64,000 nt of DNA, taken from Thioclava sp. GXIMD4216 (GTDB taxonomy: Bacteria > Pseudomonadota > Alphaproteobacteria > Rhodobacterales > Rhodobacteraceae). Location: assembly GCF_037949285.1 (NCBI RefSeq), contig NZ_CP149926.1, positions 2,583,501 to 2,647,500 on the forward strand, read 5' to 3'. A program made the position numbers and the translations under genes. A model generated the notes under the pieces. That model did no database searches. It worked only from the letters and a program-made list of their open reading frames with translations, and had not been told where the DNA came from. The number at the start of each line of letters is the position of its first letter. The stretch's first letter is position 1. Of the stretch, positions 37,766-46,875 are shown in pieces.

Positions 37766-37804
37766 CCGGATCGGCCTGGGGCATTGAACCCCAAGCCGAT
37801 CCGG
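37766..37804. terminator. Long hairpin downstream of aapP and the SixA-like gene
   Basis: ccggatcggc (37766-37775) pairs with gccgatccgg (37795-37804). After a single c-a mismatch, tgggg/cccca continues the stem to a seven-base loop. A second smaller stem, gggggc-gat-gccccc, follows at 37807-37821. This convergent 297-base gap has no gene; the hairpins probably end both flanking transcripts, although T-runs are weak. Confidence 0.5.
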
Positions 37805-37845
37805 TCGGGGGCGATGCCCCCTCCGCGCCCTAACCGACGCCAGTC

Positions 37846-38628
37846 TCAGTGATTGAGGATCTGGCTCAGGAACTGCTTGGTGCGTTCCGACTGCGGGTTG
37901 TGGAAGAAGTCATGCGGGTTGTTCTGCTCCACGATCTGACCATCGGCCATGAAGATCACGCGGTCAGCCACGGATTGCGCGAAGCCCATCTCGTGGGTCA
38001 CGCAGAGCATGGTCATGCCCTCTTCCGCCAGTTCGATCATGGTGTCGAGCACCTCCTTGATCATCTCGGGGTCAAGCGCCGAGGTCGGCTCGTCGAACAG
38101 CATGATCTTCGGCATCATGCACAGCGAGCGGGCAATCGCCACACGCTGCTGCTGGCCGCCCGAAAGCATGCCCGGATATTTATGGGCCTGATCGGGGATC
38201 TTCACCTTTTCAAGGAAATGCATCGCGGTTTCTTCCGCCTGCTTCTTCGGGATCTTGCGGACCCAGATCGGTGCCAGCGTGCAGTTTTCCAGAATCGTCA
38301 GATGCGGGAAGAGGTTGAAGTGCTGGAACACCATCCCGACTTCCGAGCGCACCTTGTCGATGTTCTTCAGGTCATTGGTCAGCTCGGTGCCGTCCACGAT
38401 GATCTTGCCCGACTGGTGTTCTTCCAGACGGTTGATGCAGCGGATCATGGTGGATTTCCCCGACCCCGAGGGCCCCGCGATCACGATCCGCTCGCCACGG
38501 GTGACGGTCAGATTGATGTCGCGCAGAACGTGGAACTGGCCGTACCACTTGTTCATGCCCTCGATACGGATTGCGACCTCGTCGGAAGCCTTCGGATTAG
38601 CAGCAGGTGCCATAGTCATATCAGCCAT
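37846..38628 (-). CDS. aapP: General L-amino acid ABC transporter ATP-binding protein
   Basis: The protein has 260 residues. Walker [10 protein letters not shown], the Q-loop in [14 protein letters not shown], signature [15 protein letters not shown], Walker [14 protein letters not shown] and the switch His in [10 protein letters not shown] are all present. It powers uptake of L-amino acids by the Aap complex. It is the last gene of aapJQMP, 15 bases after aapM. Confidence 0.95.
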   Translation of the reverse strand: MADMTMAPAANPKASDEVAIRIEGMNKWYGQFHVLRDINLTVTRGERIVIAGPSGSGKSTMIRCINRLEEHQSGKIIVDGTELTNDLKNIDKVRSEVGMVFQHFNLFPHLTILENCTLAPIWVRKIPKKQAEETAMHFLEKVKIPDQAHKYPGMLSGGQQQRVAIARSLCMMPKIMLFDEPTSALDPEMIKEVLDTMIELAEEGMTMLCVTHEMGFAQSVADRVIFMADGQIVEQNNPHDFFHNPQSERTKQFLSQILNH

Positions 38629-38643
38629 TAGTCTCTGGCCTCC

Positions 38644-39960
38644 TTATCGGTGGTCACGTTTCAGCTTGCGCTCGAGATACATCGAGTAGCGCGACATGCC
38701 GAAGTTGAAGAGGAAGAAAATCACCCCCACGAAGATGAAGGGTTCCCAGTAGATCCCCTTCCATTCGAAGTTGTTGCGGATTGCATCGGGGATGGATTTC
38801 AGCGGATCATAGAGGCCCACGAAGGTCACCAGCGTCGTATCCTTGAACATGCCAATGAAGGTCGACACGATACCCGGGATCGAGATCTTCAGCGCCTGCG
38901 GCAGGATGATCAGCCGTTGTGCTTTCCAGTAATCCAGACCCAGCGCATCGGCGGCCTCATATTGGCCACGCGGCAAGGCTGCCAGACCGCCACGGATAAC
39001 CTCTGCGATATAGGCCGCCGAGAAGAGCGTCACCAGGATCATCACCCGCAGGATGATGTCGAAGCTGGTGCCCGGCGGCAGGAAGTAGTTCAGCAGGGTC
39101 GAGGCCACGAACAGCAGCGTGATCAGCGGAACGCCACGGATGAACTCGATGAAGATCACCGAGAGCGTCTTGATCAGGAACATATTCGACTGGCGGCCAA
39201 GCGCCAGCATGATCCCCAAGGGCAGCGACAGGCCGATGCCCCCTGCCCCGATCACGATGGCCAGCAGGAAGCCCCCGAACTGGTTCGAGCCTACCGGCGT
39301 GATGGCGACGGGCAGCACTGCGGACAGCGCGGCATCGACCGGATCGGTGGCATAGAGCCAGAACAGCACCGGCAGCACAATGGCCGCCGCCACCGCCAGG
39401 ACCTTGTTCAGCGGCGTCACCAGACGCAGCGCGGCAAACCCCAGCGCAAAGCCCACGGCGATCATGATCACCGGCCAGAGAGAGCCGCCCCACAGCAGCC
39501 ATAGGGCCAGCAGCGGATAGGCCACCGAGAAGGCCAGCAGCATCCGCGGCAACTGCGAGAACAGCACCGGCGCAATCGCGACGAAAAGCAGCACGAAGGT
39601 CAGGGTCGGACGCCAGTAGAGATCGCTCGGATAGAAGCCGAAGATGATCTGGTTCCAGCGATGCTTGATCACCGCCCAGCAGGCACCGTTCGCGCCCTCG
39701 CCCCATGTATCGGCAATGATCTTGCGACATTGCGACAGGCTATCGGCATTCCAGACGCCATGCAGGAACCACGCATAGAAATGCATGACAAACATATAGA
39801 CGACGGCCAGCCCCAGAAGGGTCAGGACGGTGTTGCTCCAGCCGGAGAACAGGTTCTCGCGCAGCCATTTCACCGCGCCGGACTGGGCCGAAGGCGGCTC
39901 TTGCTGCGGCAACATGGTGTCGCGCACATAGGCCACGGTTTGTGCATGTGTATCGCTCAT
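38644..39960 (-). CDS. aapM: General L-amino acid ABC transporter permease AapM
   Basis: The protein has 438 residues with about eight hydrophobic helices. The EAA loop region reads AADALGLDYWKAQRLIILPQ, and IEFIRGVPLITLLFVAS is a typical HisM-type permease helix. The long N-terminal periplasmic part (about 70-230) is characteristic of AapM-type proteins. It pairs with AapQ. The start is one base from the aapQ stop. Confidence 0.95.
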   Translation of the reverse strand: MSDTHAQTVAYVRDTMLPQQEPPSAQSGAVKWLRENLFSGWSNTVLTLLGLAVVYMFVMHFYAWFLHGVWNADSLSQCRKIIADTWGEGANGACWAVIKHRWNQIIFGFYPSDLYWRPTLTFVLLFVAIAPVLFSQLPRMLLAFSVAYPLLALWLLWGGSLWPVIMIAVGFALGFAALRLVTPLNKVLAVAAAIVLPVLFWLYATDPVDAALSAVLPVAITPVGSNQFGGFLLAIVIGAGGIGLSLPLGIMLALGRQSNMFLIKTLSVIFIEFIRGVPLITLLFVASTLLNYFLPPGTSFDIILRVMILVTLFSAAYIAEVIRGGLAALPRGQYEAADALGLDYWKAQRLIILPQALKISIPGIVSTFIGMFKDTTLVTFVGLYDPLKSIPDAIRNNFEWKGIYWEPFIFVGVIFFLFNFGMSRYSMYLERKLKRDHR

Positions 39961-39961
39961 C

Positions 39962-41215
39962 TCACCGCTCCTTCAGCTTTACAGACCGGTTATAGAGGTT
40001 CATCACGCCGGAAATGGCCAGCGAGACAGCAAGATAGATCAGCATCATCAACAGGATGGCCTCGATCTCGCGACCGGTCTGGTTCATCGTGATCCCGCCC
40101 AGCGTTCCGCGCAGGTCCATATAGCCCACGGCAATCGCCAGCGAGGAGTTCTTGGTCAGGTTGAGATACTGCGAGATCAGCGGCGGCACGATCACCCGCA
40201 GCGCCTGCGGCAGGATCACCAGCTTCATCGTGCGGTTCGGACGCAGCCCGAGGGCAAATGCCGCCTCGGACTGCCCGCGCGACACCGACATGATGCCCGC
40301 ACGGACGATTTCCGCGATGAAGGCACCGGTGTAGAGCGTCAGACCCAGCCACAGCGCGACCAGCGCGTTCGACACATCCACCCCGCCGGTAAAGTTGAAC
40401 CGCTCGAGCACAGGCGGGTTCAGCGTTATGCCGAGCGCCGCCAGCAGGACGATGGCAGGCACGAACAGGATCAGAGCCGATTTCCACCATGTCGCAGGAC
40501 GCAGACCCGTGGCGCTTTGCACGCGGGCCGCATGGGCGCGCAGCTTGCGATTGGCCCAGAGCGACAGCAAGACCACAGCGGCGAAGGCGAGGAAGTTCAA
40601 AGAGATCGGCGCAAGCGGTGTATCGATCACGCCCAGACCGCGGGAAAATTCGACCCCCGGAATATGGGTGCCGCGATTGGTGAAGGCCACCGTATCAAAC
40701 AGCAGCATCGAGGCCGCAGGATGCTCGCCGCGATAGGCCGCAGGCGACGGCGTCAACTCGGTCAGCACGGCCACAGCCACCAGAATCCAGAGCAGCACCG
40801 GCACATTGCGGAACGCTTCGACATAGATCGTCATCAGGCGCGAGATCAGCCAGTTTTTCGACAGCCGCAGGATCCCCGCGACCACGCCGAGGATGGTGGC
40901 CGCCACACAGCCAAGGAACGAGACCCAGAGCGTGTTCAGCAGCCCCACCAGCGCCGCGCGGGCATGGGTGTCATCATTGCTATAGGGGATCAGGGTCTGG
41001 GCGATGTCATAGCCCGCCCGCTGCCCCAGAAAGCTGAAATTAAAATCCTTGCCCAGCAGCGCGAAATTCGCGATCACGTTATCGACGAGCCAGAGCACGC
41101 CAAGCATCACGAGGATCAACGTGACGATCTGGATGGTCAGAGACCGGTAGCGCGTATCGTATATGAGATCGCTGAGCCGGAAGCCACGCTCCGGCCCATC
41201 ATGCGCATTTGACAT
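39962..41215 (-). CDS. aapQ: General L-amino acid ABC transporter permease AapQ
   Basis: The protein has 417 residues. The EAA loop is AAFALGLRPNRTMKLVILPQ, and EAFRNVPVLLWILVAVAVLT marks the conserved permease helix. A long loop before the second helical block is typical of AapQ. It forms the heterodimeric channel with AapM. An attenuator-like hairpin lies between aapJ and this gene. Confidence 0.95.
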   Translation of the reverse strand: MSNAHDGPERGFRLSDLIYDTRYRSLTIQIVTLILVMLGVLWLVDNVIANFALLGKDFNFSFLGQRAGYDIAQTLIPYSNDDTHARAALVGLLNTLWVSFLGCVAATILGVVAGILRLSKNWLISRLMTIYVEAFRNVPVLLWILVAVAVLTELTPSPAAYRGEHPAASMLLFDTVAFTNRGTHIPGVEFSRGLGVIDTPLAPISLNFLAFAAVVLLSLWANRKLRAHAARVQSATGLRPATWWKSALILFVPAIVLLAALGITLNPPVLERFNFTGGVDVSNALVALWLGLTLYTGAFIAEIVRAGIMSVSRGQSEAAFALGLRPNRTMKLVILPQALRVIVPPLISQYLNLTKNSSLAIAVGYMDLRGTLGGITMNQTGREIEAILLMMLIYLAVSLAISGVMNLYNRSVKLKER

Positions 41216-41302
41216 GAGTTATACCCCTGTATCCGGCAGAGCGGCGGATTGGTCGCCAATGAGGTCGTTGCCTCGCCTGCAGGCTTGTTTTTATTGGAAT
41301 GG

Positions 41303-41333
41303 AAAAGGGGCGCCCGGTTGCCCTGCGCCCCTT
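41303..41333 (-). terminator. Attenuator hairpin between aapJ and aapQ
   Basis: On the minus strand aaggggcgc pairs with gcgcccctt around an 11-base loop and is followed by TTCC (TTTTCC including the last stem bases). It lies in the 130-base aapJ-aapQ gap. This fits partial termination that keeps the abundant binding protein more highly expressed than the membrane subunits, as in other ABC operons. Confidence 0.65.
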
Positions 41334-41345
41334 CTCGCGTTGTGC

Positions 41346-42362
41346 TTAGCGGAAGGGCGGCGCGTAAAGCAGACCGCCTTGGGTCCACTGTGCGTTCAGC
41401 CCGCGCGCCAGACCGATCGGAGTGGATTCACCGATGGTGGCGGCGAAGATCTCGCCATAGTTGCCGCCCGCCTTGATGGCGCGCTTGGCCCATTCCGCGT
41501 CCAGACCGAACATCTTGCCCAGATCGCCCTCGGTACCCAGAATCCGGCGAATTTCCGGATTCTCGCTCGAGCTGGCCAGCTCGTCGGCATTGGTCGAGGT
41601 GATGCCGTATTCCTCGGCGGCGATCAGCGCGTTCAGCGTCCAGCGGACGATGTCGCCCCACTGGTTATCCCCATGACGCACCGACGGGCCAAGCGGCTCT
41701 TTGGAGATGATTTCCGGCAGGATGATGTAATCGCCCGGATTGGCGAAAGCGGCACGGGTGGCAGCCAGACCCGACGCGTCGGTGGTATAGGCGTCACAGG
41801 CCCCTGCGAGGAATTGCTGCTCGCCTTCCGAGTTGGTGTCGACCGAAACCGGATTATAGCTCATGCCATTGGCTTTGAAATAATCGGCAAGGTTCAGCTC
41901 GGTGGTGGTGCCGGTCTGGATACAGACGGTCGCACCATCAAGTTCCTTGGCCGAGGTCACGCCCAGATCCTTGCGGACCATGAAGCCCTGACCGTCATAA
42001 TAGTTCACGCCCGCAAAATCGAGTTTCAGGTCGACATCGCGCGAGAAGGTCCAGGTGGTATTGCGCGACAGCAGGTCGATTTCGCCCGAGCTCAGCGCCG
42101 TGAAACGGTTCTGGCTGGATACCGGCACATAGGTGACCTTGCTGGCATCGCCCAGAACGGCGGCAGCAACGGCTTTACAGATCGCGACGTCGAAGCCGGT
42201 CCAGTTGCCATTCGCATCCGGCGTTGCAAAGCCCACCAGACCCGAGTTCACGCCACAGTTGAGCGTGCCGCGCGCCTTCACATCATCCAGCGTCGAAGCG
42301 GACGCGATGCCGGCGGTCAGACCGGTCGCGGCCAATGCGCCGAGAAGTGCAAGTTTAGTCAT
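41346..42362 (-). CDS. aapJ: General L-amino acid periplasmic binding protein
   Basis: The protein has 338 residues from ATG 42362, with GGAAGAGG upstream. A signal peptide (MTKLALLGALAATGLTAGIASA) is cleaved after about residue 22. The SBP_bac_3 fold shows LNCGVNSGLVGFATPDANG, GFDVAICKAVAAAVLG and the Arg-containing LSRNTTWTFSRD. It delivers amino acids to AapQMP. It is the first gene of the aap operon. Confidence 0.95.
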   Translation of the reverse strand: MTKLALLGALAATGLTAGIASASTLDDVKARGTLNCGVNSGLVGFATPDANGNWTGFDVAICKAVAAAVLGDASKVTYVPVSSQNRFTALSSGEIDLLSRNTTWTFSRDVDLKLDFAGVNYYDGQGFMVRKDLGVTSAKELDGATVCIQTGTTTELNLADYFKANGMSYNPVSVDTNSEGEQQFLAGACDAYTTDASGLAATRAAFANPGDYIILPEIISKEPLGPSVRHGDNQWGDIVRWTLNALIAAEEYGITSTNADELASSSENPEIRRILGTEGDLGKMFGLDAEWAKRAIKAGGNYGEIFAATIGESTPIGLARGLNAQWTQGGLLYAPPFR

Positions 42363-42581
42363 TATTACCTCTTCCTGAGTTGCCACTCTTTTGAGCGGTT
42401 CTTAAGCGGTTCTCTTCCGGTCATGTCTCCGCAAGAGACTGTGAGGTTATCCCCAGTGCCAGAATTGTGAGCGAGTTACCGCGCGGAGGTCAAGGGACCA
42501 ATCCACTTTCAACCAAGAAAATCGCTCAGCGAATAGGCAAATGCTCAGGAAGAAATCGAAAACCTAGCCATTTAGACAGGC

Positions 42582-43295
42582 TTATTTACCATGTAATAAA
42601 AGCCAAAACCGCTCGGCATCCAGTAGCGCCTGTTTTTTGACCATATCTGCAAGATGGGCCTCTTCGTCCTGCCCCCACTCTTCGGCCTGAAAGCTTTCGT
42701 CGATCCGCGAAAGCGTGAAGGCAGATTCTGCCTGCAGATGGCCCTCGATGACTGCCAGCCCGAGAATCAACGACCCCGTGATTCCGACCAGATCATGCAG
42801 CGCCGAAAGCTGGAAAGGCGTCAGAGCCGCCACATGGGCACGCAGAACCTGCAGATCCGCCTCCGGTTGCGCCACCGGCAAAAGCCCCTGTGTCACGTTC
42901 AGCACGACCCCGAAACGGTCTTTGGCCCATGCCAGAAGCGGGTCCCAGCCCTGCGCCTGACGCTCGGCCAGAACGGCGGGCGTCGTCGCACGATAACACA
43001 GCAGATCGGTGCCGCCATATTCGGCGATATAGGCCGCAACTTCGGCATGCTGGCTGGCAACCTTGTCGATTGCGGCATTGGCAGCACGGGTCAGCGGCAT
43101 GGTTTCGGGCCGGATCTCGCCCTCCTGCGCCTCCCATTCCGCAGCGATCGCCTGCGCCAATGCGCGGCTTGGCACGGCAAACGGTGCCTTGGCGGGGGTT
43201 TTCACCGCACGCCCATCCAGCGCCACGCCGAAGCCGTCATCATGCGCCGTAACGGTGGTCTCTTTCCAGAAACGTTTCGCAGTCCAGGTGCTCAT
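42582..43295 (-). CDS. ATP12-family F1-ATPase assembly chaperone
   Basis: The protein has 237 residues. It starts MSTWTAKRFWKETTVTAHDD and has the ATP12 core: VALDGRAVKTPAKAPFAVPS, AIAAEWEAQEGEIRPETMPLTRAANAAID (in two parts), and WDPLLAWAKDRFG. ATP12 proteins bind the F1 alpha subunit before F1 assembly; alphaproteobacteria keep this mitochondrial-type factor. It is the last gene of the operon crcB-rluC-HAD-ATP12, overlapping the HAD start by four bases. Confidence 0.92.
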   Translation of the reverse strand: MSTWTAKRFWKETTVTAHDDGFGVALDGRAVKTPAKAPFAVPSRALAQAIAAEWEAQEGEIRPETMPLTRAANAAIDKVASQHAEVAAYIAEYGGTDLLCYRATTPAVLAERQAQGWDPLLAWAKDRFGVVLNVTQGLLPVAQPEADLQVLRAHVAALTPFQLSALHDLVGITGSLILGLAVIEGHLQAESAFTLSRIDESFQAEEWGQDEEAHLADMVKKQALLDAERFWLLLHGK

Positions 43296-43957
43296 TTTTG
43301 CGCCTCCGCCATATTGCCCAGAAGCTCCTCAAGCTCGTCAAAATCCGTCACGATACGGTCGGCCCCCACCTCGCGCAGCGCCTCGACAGGATGATAGCCC
43401 CAGGACACACCGATGGTCCGGACGCCCGCTGCCCGCCCCATCTGGATGTCATAGCTGGTATCGCCGATCATCACCGCCTGATCCGCCCTCATCCCCGTCT
43501 CGAGCAATGCCGCCTCGACCATCGAGGGATGCGGCTTCGACGGGTGGTCATCGGCACATTGCAGCGACTGGAAATGCGTCTCCAGCCCGTGATATTCCAC
43601 CAGCGCCCGCAACCCGCGACGCGACTTTCCGGTGGCCACTGCCAGAACGGTATCCTCGCGCCGGTGGAGACGGTCCAGCAGCTCCCGCGCGCCCGGATAA
43701 AGCGGGGCCGGACTGGCGGCACGGGCGGATTTGTAACTGGCTTTATAGCCCGCAACCACCGCATCGCGGATCTCCTGCGAGGCCTCGGGCAACAGCCGCA
43801 CCAGCGCCTCGGGCAGGGACAGCCCGACGATCGACAGCACTTCGGATGTCGGCAGCGGCGTCAGCCCAACGGCTTCGAACCCCATCGCCATCGCATGGGT
43901 AATATGGTGCTGACTGTCCGATATCGTGCCATCGACGTCGAAAATGGCCAGCATCAC
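43292..43957 (-). CDS. HAD-family phosphatase, Gph-like
   Basis: The protein has 221 residues. HAD motif I is IFDVDGTISDS, motif II is AVATGKSRRG, motif III is KPHPSM, and motif IV is MIGDTSYDIQMGRAAG. The cap region is helical. It resembles phosphoglycolate phosphatases; the substrate is not determined. Its start overlaps the RluC-like stop and its end overlaps the ATP12 start, so the operon is tightly coupled. Confidence 0.9.
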   Translation of the reverse strand: MMLAIFDVDGTISDSQHHITHAMAMGFEAVGLTPLPTSEVLSIVGLSLPEALVRLLPEASQEIRDAVVAGYKASYKSARAASPAPLYPGARELLDRLHRREDTVLAVATGKSRRGLRALVEYHGLETHFQSLQCADDHPSKPHPSMVEAALLETGMRADQAVMIGDTSYDIQMGRAAGVRTIGVSWGYHPVEALREVGADRIVTDFDELEELLGNMAEAQK

Positions 43958-45009
43958 ATCATATCCTCGAAGGGATCGGCGGGCACGTCATTCTCGTGCC
44001 AGTCCAAGAGCTTCCATGTCCGCTTCATATGCTCGGGCAGAGGTGCCTGAAGGGTGATGCGCTTGCCGGTGATGGGGTGGTCGAAACTGATCTGGCGGGC
44101 ATGCAGATGCAGTTTGCGCGACACTTCGCCGCCCAGCTGCGCCCCCCAGCCATCGCCCATATTGTCCTGCCCCGAGCCGCCATATTTGCCATCCCCCACG
44201 ATCGGGTTGCCCAGCTCGGCCATATGCGCACGCAACTGGTGGGTGCGCCCCGTGATCGGCACCAGCGCGACCCATGACAGGCGCTGCCCAAGGATATGCA
44301 GCGTGAAATAATCGGTGGTGGCGCGCTTGGCCTCGGGATGTTCGTTCATTTTGGCCGGATGCACGCAGATCATCTTCTCGCCCGCACCATGCGGCCCGTG
44401 CCCGCCCTGCTTTTCCAGACCATAGCGGATGGTGCCGAATTTCGGCTGCGGCGCACCGGCCACGGCAGCCCAGTAGATCTTGCGGGTGGTCTTGCGGCGG
44501 AAGGCCTCGGACAAGCGGCGCGCCACGCGGTCGGTGCGCGCCAGCAGCAGCACCCCCGAGGTATCCTTATCCAGACGGTGCACCAGCTTGGGGCGCTCCT
44601 TGTAGCCGAACATCAGCGCCTCAGCGAGGCCGTCCACATGGACATGCCCCTGCCCCGAGCCACCCTGCGACGGCAGCCCCGGCGGCTTGTTGAGAGCGAT
44701 GATATGCTCGTCTTTCCAGATCACACAGGACTGGATCATCTTCTCCTGCTCGGGCGTGATTGGCCCGCGCGCGGCGCCATCGATCTTCGGCTCGGGACGT
44801 TCCTCGGGCAGCGGCGGCACGCGCACCTCTTGCCCTTCTTCCAGACGATGGGCCGGTTTCACCCGCCCGCCATCCACGCGGATCTGCCCCTTGCGGCAGA
44901 GCTTTTCGACCATGATCTGTGTGATCTGCGGGAAGCGCTTCTTGAGAAAGCGGTCCAGCCGCATCTCTGCCCCATCCGCGTCGACTTTGATGTTTTGAAC
45001 CTTGCTCAT
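43954..45009 (-). CDS. RluC-like 23S rRNA pseudouridine synthase
   Basis: The protein has 351 residues. An N-terminal S4 RNA-binding domain (about 15-75, RLDRFLKKRFPQ and GQIRVDGGRV) is followed by the RluA-type catalytic domain with KPPGLPSQGGSGQGHVH and the catalytic Asp in HRLDKDTSGVLLLA. RluC modifies U955, U2504 and U2580 of E. coli 23S rRNA; the exact sites here are unproven. It overlaps crcB at its start. Confidence 0.9.
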   Translation of the reverse strand: MSKVQNIKVDADGAEMRLDRFLKKRFPQITQIMVEKLCRKGQIRVDGGRVKPAHRLEEGQEVRVPPLPEERPEPKIDGAARGPITPEQEKMIQSCVIWKDEHIIALNKPPGLPSQGGSGQGHVHVDGLAEALMFGYKERPKLVHRLDKDTSGVLLLARTDRVARRLSEAFRRKTTRKIYWAAVAGAPQPKFGTIRYGLEKQGGHGPHGAGEKMICVHPAKMNEHPEAKRATTDYFTLHILGQRLSWVALVPITGRTHQLRAHMAELGNPIVGDGKYGGSGQDNMGDGWGAQLGGEVSRKLHLHARQISFDHPITGKRITLQAPLPEHMKRTWKLLDWHENDVPADPFEDMM

Positions 45010-45386
45010 GCCAGCACCCAGCGCATTACATGCACTCCGAAAATCAATCCAAGAAGAGACGCGATCAGCGAAATCGCGACATAGACACCCGCCAGACCGG
45101 TCTCTCCGCGCTCGATCAGCGTCCAGGTCTCCAGCGAGAAAGAGGAGAAGGTGGTGAACCCGCCCAGAATACCGGTCGCCAGAAAGGCGTTCCAGTGGGT
45201 CAGTTCCTTCTGCCCCAGAAAGGTGATCAGCGCGCCCATCAGAAACGAGCCGACGATATTGACGAAGATCACCCCCAACGGGATCTGTTGCGGCCCGATC
45301 AGCCGCAAGATCGCCACGCCGGACAGATAGCGCCCCGATGCCCCGATCGCGCCACCCAGCGCCACTTGTACTACCGTCATCAACAT
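45006..45386 (-). CDS. crcB: Fluoride channel CrcB/Fluc
   Basis: The protein has 126 residues. I chose ATG 45386 with AGGAG six bases upstream rather than an earlier in-frame ATG at 45497. Four hydrophobic helices and the Fluc motif GGAIGASGRYLSG, FVNIVGSFLMG and GGFTTFSSFSLE are clear. Fluc dimers export fluoride. No fluoride riboswitch was recognised upstream. It is the first gene of the crcB-rluC-HAD-ATP12 operon. Confidence 0.93.
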   Translation of the reverse strand: MLMTVVQVALGGAIGASGRYLSGVAILRLIGPQQIPLGVIFVNIVGSFLMGALITFLGQKELTHWNAFLATGILGGFTTFSSFSLETWTLIERGETGLAGVYVAISLIASLLGLIFGVHVMRWVLA

Positions 45387-45540
45387 CCGCGTCTCCTGTC
45401 GTGGGCGCTCAAACCCCGCATACGGGCCGATGTCAACCGGTCGGCCCGCGCCTTGCCTGCGCGCTTGTGCCATATTCAAACCGTCAATGCACCGCAAATC
45501 CCGTATTCATCTCGTGCAATATCGGGATTACTGTGCCGAT

Positions 45541-46875
45541 ATGAGTGATCTGTTCGACAATAGCCCCGAGATGCCCGCCTCCACGCCGCCCGCCCGCGCC
45601 AGCGAATCGCGCGACCGGCCATTGGCGGATAGCCTGCGCCCGAAAGACCTGAGCGAGGTGATCGGCCAGACGCATATTCTTGCCCCCGATGCGCCTCTGG
45701 GGCGGATGCTGGCCACTGGCAAACTGTCCTCGATGATCCTCTGGGGGCCGCCGGGGGTGGGCAAGACAACCATCGCGCGGCTGCTGGCGGATGCCTCCGA
45801 CCGCCACTTCGTCCAGATCAGCGCGATCTTTTCGGGTGTGCCCGAATTGCGCAAGGTGTTTGACGCCGCCAAGACCCGCCAGCGCGCGGGTCAGGGCACG
45901 CTGCTATTCGTGGACGAGATCCACCGCTTCAACAAGGCCCAGCAGGACGGCTTCCTGCCGCATATGGAGGATGGCACCATCGTGCTGGTGGGAGCGACCA
46001 CCGAGAACCCCAGCTTCGAGCTGAACCGCGCCCTTCTGTCCCGCGCGCAGGTGATGGTGCTGCACCGGCTGGACGCAGCCGCGTTGGGCGAGCTGCTGAC
46101 ACGCGCCGAAGCCGCCCGCGGGACGCCCCTGCCCCTGACCGAGGAGGCGCGTGCCACGCTGGTGGCTATGGCCGATGGCGACGGGCGCGCGATGCTGAAC
46201 CTTGTCGAACAGGTGGCCGCCATCCGCACCAGCCAGCCGATGGATGCCAAAGAGCTGGCCCAACGCCTGCAACGCCGCGCGGCCCAATATGACAAGACGG
46301 GAGACGAGCATTACAACCTGATCTCGGCGCTGCATAAATCGGTGCGCGGCTCCGACCCTGACGCCGCGCTCTACTGGTATGCGCGGATGCTGGAGGGCGG
46401 CGAAGACCCGCGCTATCTGGCGCGGCGCTTCGTGCGCATGGCGGTGGAAGATATCGGGCTGGCCGACCCACAGGCGCAAAGCCACGCGCTGCATGCATGG
46501 GAAATCTACGAGCGTATCGGTTCGCCTGAAGGCGAATTGGCGCTGGCGCAGACAGTGATCTATCTGGCCTTGGCCCCGAAATCCAATGCGGGCTATGTGG
46601 CCTATAAAGGGGCGCGGGCGCTGGCCAAGCAGACGGGGTCGGCCCCGCCGCCGAAACATATCCTCAATGCGCCGACCAGCCTGATGAAAGAGCAAGGCTA
46701 TGGCGAGGGCTATGCCTATGACCATGATGCCGAAGACGGGTTCTCCGGTCAGAACTACTTCCCCGACAACGTTCCGCGAACGCAGCTTTACGACCCGCCC
46801 GACCGCGGGTTCGAACGCGAGATGCGCAAACGGATCGACTGGTTCGCCAAGCTACGCGCCAAAAGGACCCCCTAG
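45541..46875 (+). CDS. rarA: Replication-associated recombination protein RarA/MgsA
   Basis: The protein has 444 residues from ATG 45541. AAA+ motifs are LWGPPGVGKTTIAR (Walker A), LLFVDEIHRFNKAQQDG (Walker B) and VGATTENPSFELN (sensor 1), followed by the C-terminal tetramerisation region with YWYARMLEGGEDPRYLARR. RarA acts at stalled replication forks. Its 3' end overlaps the end of the convergent LuxR gene by four bases. Confidence 0.93.
   Translation: MSDLFDNSPEMPASTPPARASESRDRPLADSLRPKDLSEVIGQTHILAPDAPLGRMLATGKLSSMILWGPPGVGKTTIARLLADASDRHFVQISAIFSGVPELRKVFDAAKTRQRAGQGTLLFVDEIHRFNKAQQDGFLPHMEDGTIVLVGATTENPSFELNRALLSRAQVMVLHRLDAAALGELLTRAEAARGTPLPLTEEARATLVAMADGDGRAMLNLVEQVAAIRTSQPMDAKELAQRLQRRAAQYDKTGDEHYNLISALHKSVRGSDPDAALYWYARMLEGGEDPRYLARRFVRMAVEDIGLADPQAQSHALHAWEIYERIGSPEGELALAQTVIYLALAPKSNAGYVAYKGARALAKQTGSAPPPKHILNAPTSLMKEQGYGEGYAYDHDAEDGFSGQNYFPDNVPRTQLYDPPDRGFEREMRKRIDWFAKLRAKRTP

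Noticed and set aside
45387..45540. A fluoride riboswitch upstream of crcB.
   Set aside because: The gap lacks the conserved pseudoknot sequence pattern and reads as an ordinary divergent promoter region.
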